A stretch of 30,691 bases of DNA from Motiliproteus sp048265065 (GCA_048265065.1 JBLXCH010000031.1:1-30691); one strand, 5' to 3'. Shown: positions 7,555-17,155, counted from the first letter of the stretch. The notes: a model not told the origin generated them from the sequence alone. A program made the numbers and translations.

Positions 7555-7671
7555 GCTTACCTCTTTAAAGTAATCCAAGTGTCCTCCAAGTGTACTTAGA
7601 GGTAAGCGACAGGAAAGCATGGCGAGTCAAACTGTCTGAAGAGTTCACTACAAGTACACTTGGAGGACACT
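7555..7671. repeat. Nested perfect inverted repeats (10 bp and 20 bp)
   Basis: AGTGTCCTCCAAGTGTACTT at 7578-7597 recurs as its exact reverse complement at 7652-7671, with 54 bp between the arms. Overlapping it, GCTTACCTCT (7555-7564) and AGAGGTAAGC (7598-7607) form a second perfect inverted repeat that abuts the left 20-bp arm. The left arm contains a direct repeat, TCCAAGTGT, at 7574-7582 and 7585-7593. Two mutually exclusive hairpins, or paired protein-binding sites, are possible. It lies about 400 bp upstream of the defence cluster. Confidence 0.7.
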
Positions 7672-8067
7672 ATCCTGTTACTGACATGAATTTGATCGTT
7701 ATCGTTGCCAGTTTGCGCAGGTACGTCGTTAAGTAGAACTCATAAGTCTAAACTCCGTGTTCGTATAGACCGATGATGCCGAGCAACTGTTGTACTCGCT
7801 TGGGCGTGTTGAGGTCATTGATGGGATTTCGTTTGCGATGTCGGGAAGAGGATTCGCTAGCCATCTTTCGGCTATTCAATGTTTGACCTCGAAAAGCTCA
7901 ATGGCTTTGGATATGACTTGAGCCCTTGGAAAACTCGTGAGAATGGATCAGTATCGATTATTGGTTAAGCTCGCAGGCTAACGCTCTTTGACGTGGAGAA
8001 AAAAGTAGTCGCGACCCCCTGAAAAAAAACGGGGGGCCAAATAATAAGCAGATGGATCTGACACGAT

Positions 8068-9282
8068 ATGCCTTTTCTTTCACTCCTTGATGACCGAGCC
8101 AAACCCAAAGGTTCACGTGACCCACTGGGCTTCGAGCTGGTATGGACCCATTTCGGCCGAAAGGTGGTTGGTAACCTGACCACCATCACCAGTTCCGTTG
8201 AGAACTTCACCGTTGCGCTGCTCGGCTTTTATTGGGCACATCAGATCCATGGGAATGCCGACAAAGACAGTCGCGAGCGGCTAATCAGGGAGACGTTCCT
8301 TCGCTACGAGCAGCTTGCCGCCTACCTCCGCTACCAGTCCGGTAGCAAAGAAATCATGGGCATCACCCGCGTCCACAAAAATATGACTGATCAGGCGGAA
8401 TCACTAGCTATTAGCTTGAAAGCGCAGATTCTGAGCAATCAGGCAAGTTATGGATTGTGGGGCTTATACAGTTCGGCGCTGAAAGATTCCGGACTTGCAG
8501 AGGGGAGCGATCGAAAGCTTACAGCGGAAGGTATGGGGCTCGCTGAAACAATCGCAAGGGATCTCAACTCCAACGAATTCGTTCAGATGTTCAGAGTCGA
8601 CGGTCAGCTTTCCAGGCATGAATGTGAACGCTTGGCCCCCCAGTTTTGGCATGCAATTCGTAAGGAGACTGTCCGACAAAAGCTCACTCATATACTGCTT
8701 CGTGGCCGCCACAATCAGACAGCTTCGGTACAAGAAGGTCTTTTCGCGGCGACCGAGAAGCTCGTGAGAGCGGGCAAGCTAACCGGTGAGTTTTCCCGGA
8801 ATTTGGTTCAGGTTCAAAGCGTCGGGTCGTCTGAATTGCAGAAGGGTCTGGACGAAATCCAGCGAGTAGAGCGTGTGCTGGTCGCCGCTAACAACGTTTT
8901 CTATTACCTGCTCACACAGGATCATCGACCGGTCTCTTCAGTCGTAGAACAGCTCGAAAGCCATGCTTATCAGTATGATCACCTGCCAGAGACACTGCCC
9001 CAAGGGATGATTCGCAGGAACTCGCTTTGTGAGATCAATGACAATCTGAGAGCTGGCAACCATTGGGGAGCAGTGAGAGCCGTCATCAAGTTAAATGCGG
9101 AGGTGATGAAAGCCCGGGGCGGCGCGCCATGGGTAACCTGTGACGGCGACATTCTCAACGTCAAAGTGAAGTCGGAAACGGCTGTTCTTCGGTCCCAGAG
9201 GGCTCTTCTGGGTGACTGGGACTACGATTACTTCCTGGGATCTTATTTTCGCATTGCCAAAGCGAACTTGGAGGGTGCGTAA
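8068..9282 (+). CDS. Uncharacterised 404-aa protein, first gene of defence block A
   Basis: The ATG at 8068 has only a weak ribosome site (GGAT). The protein is soluble and mainly alpha-helical. Its N-terminal part (about 20-110) includes LVWTHFGRKVVGNLTTITSS and a helix around LLGFYWAHQI; the rest has no recognisable catalytic motif. Its stop codon overlaps the start of the PLD gene (TAATG), so it is translated as part of one unit with the PLD and SNF2 proteins. It may be a structural or sensor subunit of their complex. I do not recognise the family. Confidence 0.82.
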   Translation: MPFLSLLDDRAKPKGSRDPLGFELVWTHFGRKVVGNLTTITSSVENFTVALLGFYWAHQIHGNADKDSRERLIRETFLRYEQLAAYLRYQSGSKEIMGITRVHKNMTDQAESLAISLKAQILSNQASYGLWGLYSSALKDSGLAEGSDRKLTAEGMGLAETIARDLNSNEFVQMFRVDGQLSRHECERLAPQFWHAIRKETVRQKLTHILLRGRHNQTASVQEGLFAATEKLVRAGKLTGEFSRNLVQVQSVGSSELQKGLDEIQRVERVLVAANNVFYYLLTQDHRPVSSVVEQLESHAYQYDHLPETLPQGMIRRNSLCEINDNLRAGNHWGAVRAVIKLNAEVMKARGGAPWVTCDGDILNVKVKSETAVLRSQRALLGDWDYDYFLGSYFRIAKANLEGA

Positions 9283-11318
9283 TGGATAATGCGCAGATAT
9301 CCCAATACCTTGAAGAACGGCTGGGAGGGCGCTTAGTAAAAGCCGCTGTCTTTACTACCTACACGTTCGATCCCGCATTTTTTGAGCTGGAAGTTGTTCC
9401 TCTTCTATTGCCAGAAAACAGCTCGTTCTCGATCGATGAGCGGGTCAAACAGTTCCAGGTGCGAGAATCCCTCAGGGAAGCCGAACTGCCGATTGATGTC
9501 TTTTACGATCAGAACATATTTCGTATTCAGGGCGAAAGCTCCCCTGGAATGGAATACGGCTGCCACGGTGTTTCAGAAGGAAATCGCGCTTTCCACCCGA
9601 AGCTATCGTTCCTGCTTGTAGGTAACGGCGCTGGGGAAAGTGACTCCTTACTGATATCCGCCGGTTCCAACAACCTCACTAAGGCTGGTTGGTGGGATAA
9701 CATTGAATGTCAGCACTGGGAGGAAATTGGCCAACAGAATGGCGATGGAGAGTTTCTGCAGGTACTGAAACAGGACCTTGAATACCTGCAAGGTAAGCAG
9801 ATAGTCCAGTCGGGCGATGGTGCGGTTTCTGAAATTCAGAGATTTCTGGCTAACTGCGTAGCGGATCCTGAAGCACCACCAGTCCACTACTTCGGATTAT
9901 CCAGTACAACGCGGTTTCTGGATTTTCTATCGGCAGAGACCAGCCAGCTTAAAAAGCCCGTTGAACTGGAGATTATCTCGCCATTTTTCGCCGACGACTC
10001 CAGGAATAATCTGCATGAGGCATTTCAGGATTTGGGCGTAAGTAATGTGCGCCTATTGTTGCCGCGTGATGATAAGCAAGAGGCTCTTTGCAACATCGAT
10101 TATCTGGCCCATATTGATAGGTTGGAGAACGTCTCCTGGTCCGATTGGGTTAAAACAACATTAGACCCATTGGGAGTAGGAAAAGAGCCTCATAGAGAAC
10201 TGCACGCCAAGATTTTCAATTTCATTGGCGCTGATCGGGCTTTCACCTTTGTTGGGTCAGTGAATTTCACGTACAAAGCGCTCAATGAGAATGTCGAAGC
10301 CGGTTTTCTGGTAGCTACAGATCCAGAGTCGCTGCTGGAGACGATCTCCGACGATTTGCCGGAGGTTAGCCAACGATCACTCGAACCAGCACCGGGCGAG
10401 ATTGACGGCGAAGAGCAGGGCATCATGCCGCAGATCTCCCTCACGTTTGATTGGCTGACCAAAACCCTTCGGGGGAAAGTGGACTCTGAAAGCCCGATCG
10501 AAATTGATTTAATCGGCCCTGACGGGGTAGATAGCACGGCAGTGAAGGGCTGGCCTCTCGGCAACTGTTTGAGCGACTACACTGGCGACACGGAAGCTCT
10601 GGAGAAGGCGCTAGCCAACGGCTCCCTGATCCTCGTGTCTGGACGAGTTTGTGATTCCGGTGAACTAATCGCCCCGCACCGTGTTTTGCTTCAGCAAACA
10701 CACTGGTCGCACAAACCACAACCCGAGCTCGCGACACTGTCTCCTCAACAGATCTTGGCTATTTATGCCGGAATGTCTCCCGAACGCCGTCAGCTGCTGC
10801 TGACGGACGCACGGGTTAAGAGACTGTTTGAACTGGGCGAGCGAGGGGAAACCAGCCTGATCGAAGAGGCACCGCTGGAGAACGAGTTCTTTTCCGAATA
10901 TGCCGAACTGTTCCACGCATTTCGTATGCTGAGGCGTGACCTCAGCAACGAGCAATCCACACCGAAGAAACAGGATTACTACCTCACCGGCACCGGCGTG
11001 GATAGCCTACCAACATTAGTAGGCCGGGCTGCAGCTGCACTCGAACCCGCGCAGGAGAGTGATCAGCAGCTCCATCCAGTCAGTGCGTATCTGTTATTAC
11101 TCAGTGCCAAGGAAGTCTATCGATCAGCCGAATTTGCAGGTCGCCCCTATGTCAAAGAGCAGTTGGAGTTTATCGAAACGCTTCTTCAACAGATACGCGA
11201 GAGCAAATTGATCAAGCTTTCCAGTGAGCGTGAGGCTGATCGAGACCGGTTCTTCGATTGGTTTGAGGCTCAATTTCTGCAGCAGTACCGGATCGAAAGA
11301 GCGGAGGGTAGCGCATGA
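9282..11318 (+). CDS. PLD/HKD-type nuclease-like protein
   Basis: This 678-aa protein carries two phospholipase D-like half-sites. The first is H105 and K107 in FHPKLSF with SAGSNNLTKAG (about 126-136). The second is H308 and K310 in ELHAKIFNF with VGSVNFT (324-330) and LNENVEAG. Neither has the Asp of the classic HxKxxxxD motif, as is common in HKD nucleases associated with helicases. Two half-sites would form one active centre that cuts a phosphodiester bond through a His intermediate. The C-terminal third (about 400-678) is helical and unassigned, a likely docking part. Its stop overlaps the start of the SNF2 gene (ATGA), which argues that the two act together. Confidence 0.87.
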   Translation: MDNAQISQYLEERLGGRLVKAAVFTTYTFDPAFFELEVVPLLLPENSSFSIDERVKQFQVRESLREAELPIDVFYDQNIFRIQGESSPGMEYGCHGVSEGNRAFHPKLSFLLVGNGAGESDSLLISAGSNNLTKAGWWDNIECQHWEEIGQQNGDGEFLQVLKQDLEYLQGKQIVQSGDGAVSEIQRFLANCVADPEAPPVHYFGLSSTTRFLDFLSAETSQLKKPVELEIISPFFADDSRNNLHEAFQDLGVSNVRLLLPRDDKQEALCNIDYLAHIDRLENVSWSDWVKTTLDPLGVGKEPHRELHAKIFNFIGADRAFTFVGSVNFTYKALNENVEAGFLVATDPESLLETISDDLPEVSQRSLEPAPGEIDGEEQGIMPQISLTFDWLTKTLRGKVDSESPIEIDLIGPDGVDSTAVKGWPLGNCLSDYTGDTEALEKALANGSLILVSGRVCDSGELIAPHRVLLQQTHWSHKPQPELATLSPQQILAIYAGMSPERRQLLLTDARVKRLFELGERGETSLIEEAPLENEFFSEYAELFHAFRMLRRDLSNEQSTPKKQDYYLTGTGVDSLPTLVGRAAAALEPAQESDQQLHPVSAYLLLLSAKEVYRSAEFAGRPYVKEQLEFIETLLQQIRESKLIKLSSEREADRDRFFDWFEAQFLQQYRIERAEGSA

Positions 11319-14300
11319 AACCTTACCCTATTCTCGACCTGGACTCTGCACGCCATATTCTTGATTTCAGTGGTGGTAGGGATGAGCTCAAATCGCTCGG
11401 CGAGGTCCAGCTCCGTGGCGCGGTTGCTCTCTACAACATGATCAACACTGAGAATATCGGGTTAGGTTATCTCGCCGATGAAGTCGGAATGGGAAAAACC
11501 TACATAGCGCTCGGAGTTGTTGCGCTGATGCGGTATTTCAACCCGGCTCTGCGGGTTCTCTATATCTGCCCGAGTGCCAATGTTCAGGACAAATGGCTGC
11601 GGGAACATGCCAGCTTTATCGACAGGAACGTCTGTACTGCTAGCTACCGAGTGCGTACTCCGGAGGGTAAGCCGGCTGCCCCTGTGGCCAAATGCGATAG
11701 CCTGGAAGACCTCATCCGCACAGCAGCCTCGGGCTTCTATGCTGACTTTTTCGTTCGCAATGGGAGTTTCAGTTTTGGCTTGAAAAAGGCTGCCGATGAA
11801 AACGACGAGGAAGCAATCAGAAGCTGGAACGAGCAGCGCAAGAAACTGCAGAGAATGTTGCCGGCGTTTTCGGTCCCTAGTGGCGATCCCACTCATCGTG
11901 GAGTAAAAGACGAGTTCGCCCGGGCACTGAATTACGTGCTGCCCACCTTTGACCTGGTGGTTATCGACGAGAGCCACAATTTCAAACACAACTTCGAGAG
12001 CAGTGACCGAAACCGCGTACTTTCTCAGGTCTTGGGTTTCTATCAAAACCAAAACGCTGAGGACAGACCTTTTCAGCGTCGCGTACGCAATGCCTTGCTG
12101 CTCTCCGCCACGCCTTACGACCGCAATCTGGAACAGCTACGAAACCAACTTGCTCTGGTAGGGAAGGACGGCCTACTCAGGAATGCCCAGTCTGTAACGG
12201 ACAAAGCAGAGATTGCCCGGTTTATGGTGCGCCGCCTCAACCGGTTGAAAATCGGCGACCGGGAATACACCCGCAATATGTACCGTGCGGAGTGGCGCGA
12301 TGGGCAAAAGGCAGCGATTGAACTGGAAACGGATGAACAGAAGCTGGTCACCGCCCTGGTTCAGAAAAAGGTTGGCGATGCACTTGGTCACAAACATGGC
12401 TCGCCGTCATTTCAAATGGGCATGCTCGCATCCTTCGAGAGCTATGGTGAAACCACTCGCTCCCCCCGGGTGGAGTTCGACAGCGAAGACCCCGATGACA
12501 GGGGGCGCGATGCGCAGGACCGGAACGTGGTAGGCGCTATTGTCGACAGCTATGTCAATGCAAACCTCGGGCGGTCACTGCCACACCCTAAAATGGACAC
12601 CGTTGCAAAACAGTTGGCCAATGCGGTTTTTCAGGAGAACCGCAAACAGCTTGTATTTGTGCGCCGGGTAAAAAGCGTCAAAGAACTGAAGCAGAAACTC
12701 GATGAATGCTATGACGATTGGTTGATCAATTACCTGAAGTCACGCCTGAAAGACCTCCCCAAAGCATGGGGCTCTTTGCAAGGGGTGATTGAAGAGTACC
12801 GTGACGTCAGCCGATACAGGGATGAACGCATAGATGAGGGTGTCTCAGAAGAGAGCGACACCGGAGAGGCTGAACTTCGGCAGCCACCCAAGAACGACAA
12901 CCTCTTCAACTGGTTCTTCCGCGGTGAGTCGCCTGAGCTCAGAAACCAGAATAATCGGACAGATTTGGTCACGCCCCACCAAGTGAAACAGAGCCTTTCC
13001 TTGCCCAAACGGCTGGCGAGCCCGCTGCTGGACATCAATTGGGCTCAACTGATCTGTTTCTACAGTGGGGTGGACCTACGCCGGGCGATCGAGCAATGCC
13101 TGGCTGCCGCCACTGAAGCGTCCCTTGCCGAACTCGGACAGGTTCAGCCACAGGAATACCTCCGAAAATTTAGGCTGTCGCAACTGTTCTTTCTGAATTC
13201 TTGGGTCGACCAGCTTGGATTTAGCACTTTTACGCCACTGCGAGACCATCTCCGAGCCTCCCTCAGTCAGCAGAAGTCGCAAGAGGACGGGGCTCCACTT
13301 ACCCTTTCGGATGTTCGAGAACAGCTCTGCTTGCCAAGTTTGTTCTCTGAACTGGAAGCCAACGATGAGCTGAATGGGCAACTTCTACCAAGCTTAGGAA
13401 AGCTGCTTGGCCTGCTAACTGAAACACCTGCTCACGTTACCCCTGATCACACACAAGAGCTGCTGCGGACTATAGATGTCCACTCCGCACTTGTATCGAC
13501 GGCACTACGCACGGGCCACGGCATGATTGATCTATACGTGTCGCGTCTGAGACAGGGAGAGGGAGATCTCAGTAGCAGCGTCCTCACTGGCTGGGTTAAA
13601 GATTTCGTTGCGGAGTTAACTCGACAGTCTCAGGTTCCCGGATTTTCCACCTATCGTGAGCTAAAAGGGTTGGCGGATGAGCTGCCGGCAATATTGAAAG
13701 CCAACCTTCCAGGAATTTTCGATTTGGGTGTCAACGACTATCGCCACTATTTGAGCAAGCAGCTTAACCCGATCGCTCCGATCATTGGTGCGACGGGGGA
13801 GACCAATGGGCCGGGGCAACGCTCAGCGCAGGCGCGTAAGTTTCGCATGCCGGGGTATCCACTGGTATTGGTAAGCACGAATGTGTTTCAGGAGGGCGAA
13901 GACCTGCACCTGTTCTGTGACAGCGTTGTTCACTACGGCGTATCAGGCTCGCCAGTAAGCATCGAGCAGAAGAATGGCCGGGTTGATCGGGTTGGCTCAC
14001 TGGCACAGCGTCGGCTCACTCGTGAAGGCTTCAGTGATCCCGAAGAGGATGACTTAATACAGGTCAGTTTCCCTCATGTGAAGGAGAGCATTGAGCGCGT
14101 TCAGATTCGTCGACTTTCGGAAAGCCTAAATCGTTACATGGCGTCGCTCCATGAGATCGGAAACACCGTCGCTTCAGACGGGGAGGAAATTGCCGAATCT
14201 GAAATCGCCGATCGCTCCCGAATAGAGCCCCAGATAAGAGATTTCCTGGAAAGTCCTTTTGATCCGACAGACCCAAGATCGAATATGGGACACCTGAGTT

Positions 14301-15202
14301 TTCTCAAACAGCAGATCAGGGAGACTCAAGAGCAAGTGCAGGCGAACGTCGATCAGGCGAAGCAACTGATTGCCTCAGCGCTCGGTGTAGGTGAGTGCGG
14401 TCGCTGGCCACTGAGCGTTAACCTGAAGGTCAGCGACCTGGTCGGACAGGTATCGGATATGGCGGAAGTCCGGCTGACGACAGCCAGGGCATCTGGAGAA
14501 ATCCTTGCCCGAGTCGAGGTCGATCACAAGGATGGAACGCAAGTCGAGATCGGATCCCTTGATCAGCTGACAACCTTGATGCACCAGAGGTCTTGGTCCA
14601 CGCTCCATAGAACCTTTGCATATCAAACTGCCACGAACTTTTGGCGATTTGCATACAATGCCGAAATGCTGGTGGGAGATGAGATCGTAACGGTCGAAAG
14701 GGATATGACGGCTCTACTCGATAGGTTTCATGAAAGGCATGATCCGCAGGAATACCGACCGCCAGGCAAGGCCGTTTTTCGACACCTGGATCGACTTCGA
14801 CAAGATCAGGAAATTCGGGTTGGACAACAGAGATTGGAGGTGGATGTGGTCGATTCCGGGCAAACGACCGGTCTCCGATTTTGGTTCAAAGAGGGTGAGT
14901 TGAAGCGCTCTCAGACCATTTTCCTGTGGGAGTGCGACGGACAGTGTATTTTCATAAGCCCCGCAGTGCCTTCGGACGTTGTGAGGATACTGGCTGTTGA
15001 GAAAATTGTAGAGCTTACATGGGAGCGAAATCGCTCTACCGACGTGGTCGAGTTCATGCTGAATGACCGCCAAGAGATTGTTGGCCGCTGTGTGCATCCG
15101 GTTGATAGCCTGCATTGGCGGGAATTCGTCTACTGTGCTCATGTGCTGGCGGTGGAGAGTGACCGGCTGGAATACCTGGTCTGCGAGGAGGATCAGTTTT
15201 GA
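11315..15202 (+). CDS. SNF2-family helicase/translocase, large (1295 aa)
   Basis: The N-terminal motor has Walker A DEVGMGKT (55-62), DESH (218-221) and SATP (264-267). The second RecA lobe is recognised by VSTNVFQEGEDLHLF and motif VI QKNGRVDRVG (about 886-895). A long insert (about 340-840) separates the two lobes, with an acidic stretch near 405-420. The C-terminal 350 residues have no assigned domain. SNF2 proteins of this kind translocate on double-stranded DNA. Coupling by ATGA overlap to the PLD gene suggests a helicase-nuclease unit, as in COG0553/COG3886-type pairs in bacterial defence islands. It ends block A; a 288-bp gap follows. Confidence 0.92.
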   Translation: MKPYPILDLDSARHILDFSGGRDELKSLGEVQLRGAVALYNMINTENIGLGYLADEVGMGKTYIALGVVALMRYFNPALRVLYICPSANVQDKWLREHASFIDRNVCTASYRVRTPEGKPAAPVAKCDSLEDLIRTAASGFYADFFVRNGSFSFGLKKAADENDEEAIRSWNEQRKKLQRMLPAFSVPSGDPTHRGVKDEFARALNYVLPTFDLVVIDESHNFKHNFESSDRNRVLSQVLGFYQNQNAEDRPFQRRVRNALLLSATPYDRNLEQLRNQLALVGKDGLLRNAQSVTDKAEIARFMVRRLNRLKIGDREYTRNMYRAEWRDGQKAAIELETDEQKLVTALVQKKVGDALGHKHGSPSFQMGMLASFESYGETTRSPRVEFDSEDPDDRGRDAQDRNVVGAIVDSYVNANLGRSLPHPKMDTVAKQLANAVFQENRKQLVFVRRVKSVKELKQKLDECYDDWLINYLKSRLKDLPKAWGSLQGVIEEYRDVSRYRDERIDEGVSEESDTGEAELRQPPKNDNLFNWFFRGESPELRNQNNRTDLVTPHQVKQSLSLPKRLASPLLDINWAQLICFYSGVDLRRAIEQCLAAATEASLAELGQVQPQEYLRKFRLSQLFFLNSWVDQLGFSTFTPLRDHLRASLSQQKSQEDGAPLTLSDVREQLCLPSLFSELEANDELNGQLLPSLGKLLGLLTETPAHVTPDHTQELLRTIDVHSALVSTALRTGHGMIDLYVSRLRQGEGDLSSSVLTGWVKDFVAELTRQSQVPGFSTYRELKGLADELPAILKANLPGIFDLGVNDYRHYLSKQLNPIAPIIGATGETNGPGQRSAQARKFRMPGYPLVLVSTNVFQEGEDLHLFCDSVVHYGVSGSPVSIEQKNGRVDRVGSLAQRRLTREGFSDPEEDDLIQVSFPHVKESIERVQIRRLSESLNRYMASLHEIGNTVASDGEEIAESEIADRSRIEPQIRDFLESPFDPTDPRSNMGHLSFLKQQIRETQEQVQANVDQAKQLIASALGVGECGRWPLSVNLKVSDLVGQVSDMAEVRLTTARASGEILARVEVDHKDGTQVEIGSLDQLTTLMHQRSWSTLHRTFAYQTATNFWRFAYNAEMLVGDEIVTVERDMTALLDRFHERHDPQEYRPPGKAVFRHLDRLRQDQEIRVGQQRLEVDVVDSGQTTGLRFWFKEGELKRSQTIFLWECDGQCIFISPAVPSDVVRILAVEKIVELTWERNRSTDVVEFMLNDRQEIVGRCVHPVDSLHWREFVYCAHVLAVESDRLEYLVCEEDQF

Positions 15203-15490
15203 TTCGAAATGCTCCAGGGTTAGGTGGTGAAACACATGCGAGCGCATTGACTTGCGACAATGAATGTCGCTCCCCGCTGTATTCTAGTGGTGTGAGCCCG
15301 TTAAACTGATCTGAAAGCCTTTTCAATGCTTGGAAAAGTCCGCTGAATCAATCAGTATTGAGGCTACAACAAGGTCGCAGGCTATGCTTTTGCATCAAAT
15401 TCTGTGACCAATAATCGGTTACTCCGGAATATCGGCAATGTTCAGTTGTCTGCCGAGTAGAGAGTCGCTAGCAGTAGAGGGAGTTGTTTG
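15203..15490. other. Gap between the two blocks of the defence cluster
   Basis: No gene is seen here. A small inverted repeat, GCGACA-atgaa-TGTCGC, lies near 15250-15266. A weak -35/-10-like pair (TTGCAT, 16 nt, TAATCG) occurs in the second half. This is the only sizeable interruption in the plus-strand cluster, so block B may have its own promoter. Confidence 0.35.
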
Positions 15491-17155
15491 GTGTTAGGGA
15501 CCAACAAACACAGTGATGTCGGTCGAAAGTCGACCGAAACGACGACATCCTTACTGACTCAAGTCAACCAGCTTGTTACCCAGGGGTTGCGTCAGGCGGC
15601 TATCGACCTCCTTGAAGAAGCGATCTCCAACTCCCCTGATAGTACGTCTCTTCTCAGCGCACTGGGGCGGGTTTATCTTCTGGACCGCCAGCCGGAGAAG
15701 GCGGTTGTTTATTTGCGACGATCTCTCGCCAAAACTAACCCGGTCCCGAATCCCGTTACCCATGGCGATTACTCACCAGAAGCCTTTAGCGACGCAGACG
15801 CGGATTATATTGAAGAGTTAGCTGAAGATTCATCAAACGATGAATTTTCTCCGTTGGACGAAGTCAGAGCTGAGCCCGTGCAAGACGAGGCTCAGCATCG
15901 GGAGAGATCGGGCACACTCCACTTGAAGCGACAGCCCGAGAAACGAGACACGCCCGAAACACCTGATGATTCCGAACCTCAAATCACGATCATCAGAAGG
16001 GGGCGCGCGAAGAAAAATGATGCTGTTCCCGTTGATTTCCCTCATGCGGCTGAGGAAAACGAGCTCGATGAGTCTGGTAGAGCTGATTCGGATGCCGGTA
16101 AGCCGGATTCAGACGTCCCTGAGGCAATTGAATCCCGATCAGAGGTAACGGATGAGGCTGCATCCGATGAGATCTCCGCTCCCAAACAGGCGGAAACGCC
16201 AGATCGTTCAGAAACCCAATTGGGTCTTTCCTTCGAAAGCGATGATGAGTCGGAAAGATCCGAAGATAGCCTTGAGTTGCCAGATGACGAAAACAATATT
16301 CTCGACATCGTCGATGTTGAGGCCGATTTCGAAGACGATATTGACGAAATTGATCCGGTTACTGAGGCGGTAGAAGACTACCCCTTGGATGACTTTGAGT
16401 CTGAGGATTTTGGCTGGGAAGACCTCGACGACTTCGATGAAGAGGCGAGTCGTGAAAACACCGATGAAGACCTCACGCTTGCAGGTATCCCTAGAGAACA
16501 GAGAGCTCGACAGGCTGCCGTGGATGTCCTGGAACGAGTGGGATGGGATAGGGAGTATCTGCCACTGCTTGAATCGATCTTCGTGGAAAGTGGTTGGGGC
16601 GCAGCTCGTATAGCGATCGAAAACCAGATCGAACGAGGTGCAGTTCCAGAGCAGATTGTCTTGGCGAAAAAGGTCCGCTCGATCTGGTTCAGTAATGAAT
16701 ATCTCTGGACCACATTCCGAATGCGTTCCAACGCGCCGTTTATGCAGGCCGAGGCTGTTTACAAGAATTTCAGCTGGGCAGATGCGTTGAGGCTTATCCG
16801 TTGCTTCCCATCCATTCCAGATGAATTCGAAATTGAAGCTTTCATCGAGGAGCTCTTCGAAGAATGGTATTTCAATGACCGGTTGCGCCGCCACTTCCAC
16901 GCATTTCTCAAGTACCTCCGGTATCGAATTGGTGCGAGTAGACGAACCCTCCCCGGTAATCTTGGTTTTTTCTTCAGCTTTCCACTCGAAGAAGAGTGGG
17001 GTGTGGATAGCCCGGAGCTGTTGAGTGAAATATCTACCATGAGGGGTGAACTCCGGGAGCTAGGTGCAGACAGCGGGTTCGCCATGCCGGGAAGGGAGAA
17101 CAAGTTTAAAGTTCTTCCGAAAGAAGCATTTGACGAAGATAAGGATAAAAAGTGA
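15491..17155 (+). CDS. TPR protein with long acidic linker
   Basis: The GTG at 15491 is preferred because GAGGGAG stands 7 nt upstream; a TTG at 15488 is too close to it. The protein is about 554 aa. Residues about 10-75 form TPR-like helices (GLRQAAIDLLEEAISNSPDS, then LLSALGRVYLLDRQPEKAVV). Residues about 95-330 are a very acidic, low-complexity linker rich in Asp, Glu and Ser. The C-terminal 220 residues are a folded helical domain with many aromatics (EYLWTTFRMRSNAPFMQ; EELFEEWYFNDRLRRHFHAF). It probably is a scaffold, and the acidic part may mimic DNA or bind basic partners. Its stop overlaps the GTG start of the next helicase gene (GTGA). Confidence 0.85.
   Translation: MLGTNKHSDVGRKSTETTTSLLTQVNQLVTQGLRQAAIDLLEEAISNSPDSTSLLSALGRVYLLDRQPEKAVVYLRRSLAKTNPVPNPVTHGDYSPEAFSDADADYIEELAEDSSNDEFSPLDEVRAEPVQDEAQHRERSGTLHLKRQPEKRDTPETPDDSEPQITIIRRGRAKKNDAVPVDFPHAAEENELDESGRADSDAGKPDSDVPEAIESRSEVTDEAASDEISAPKQAETPDRSETQLGLSFESDDESERSEDSLELPDDENNILDIVDVEADFEDDIDEIDPVTEAVEDYPLDDFESEDFGWEDLDDFDEEASRENTDEDLTLAGIPREQRARQAAVDVLERVGWDREYLPLLESIFVESGWGAARIAIENQIERGAVPEQIVLAKKVRSIWFSNEYLWTTFRMRSNAPFMQAEAVYKNFSWADALRLIRCFPSIPDEFEIEAFIEELFEEWYFNDRLRRHFHAFLKYLRYRIGASRRTLPGNLGFFFSFPLEEEWGVDSPELLSEISTMRGELRELGADSGFAMPGRENKFKVLPKEAFDEDKDKK

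Larger units (their letters stand above)
6890..8067. other. 1.18-kb noncoding region upstream of the defence cluster
   Basis: I see no gene with a start and a ribosome site on either strand. The interval holds nested inverted repeats (7555-7671), a short hairpin (7407-7424) and, just before the first defence gene, a C5/G5 stem with an A8 loop (8015-8035). An open stretch at about 7768-7921 lacks a start codon and looks like noise or a fossil. The region most probably contains the promoter and control sequences of the operon that begins at 8068. Confidence 0.5.

Noticed and set aside
7555..7671. CRISPR array
   Set aside because: The repeats are one inverted pair plus a short nested pair, not regularly spaced direct repeats; no cas genes occur in the window.
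7768..7921. Open reading stretch (about 50 codons) on the plus strand
   Set aside because: No start codon with a ribosome site follows the upstream stop, and the translated sequence resembles no protein.
8015..8035. C5/G5 stem with A8 loop before the first defence gene as a terminator
   Set aside because: The stem is only 5 bp, the A/T run is in the loop and no U-tract follows on either strand; it may be a leader structure but I cannot support termination.
15246..15288. TTGACT ... TATTCT as a promoter for block B
   Set aside because: The spacing is about 27 bp, too long for a sigma-70 promoter.
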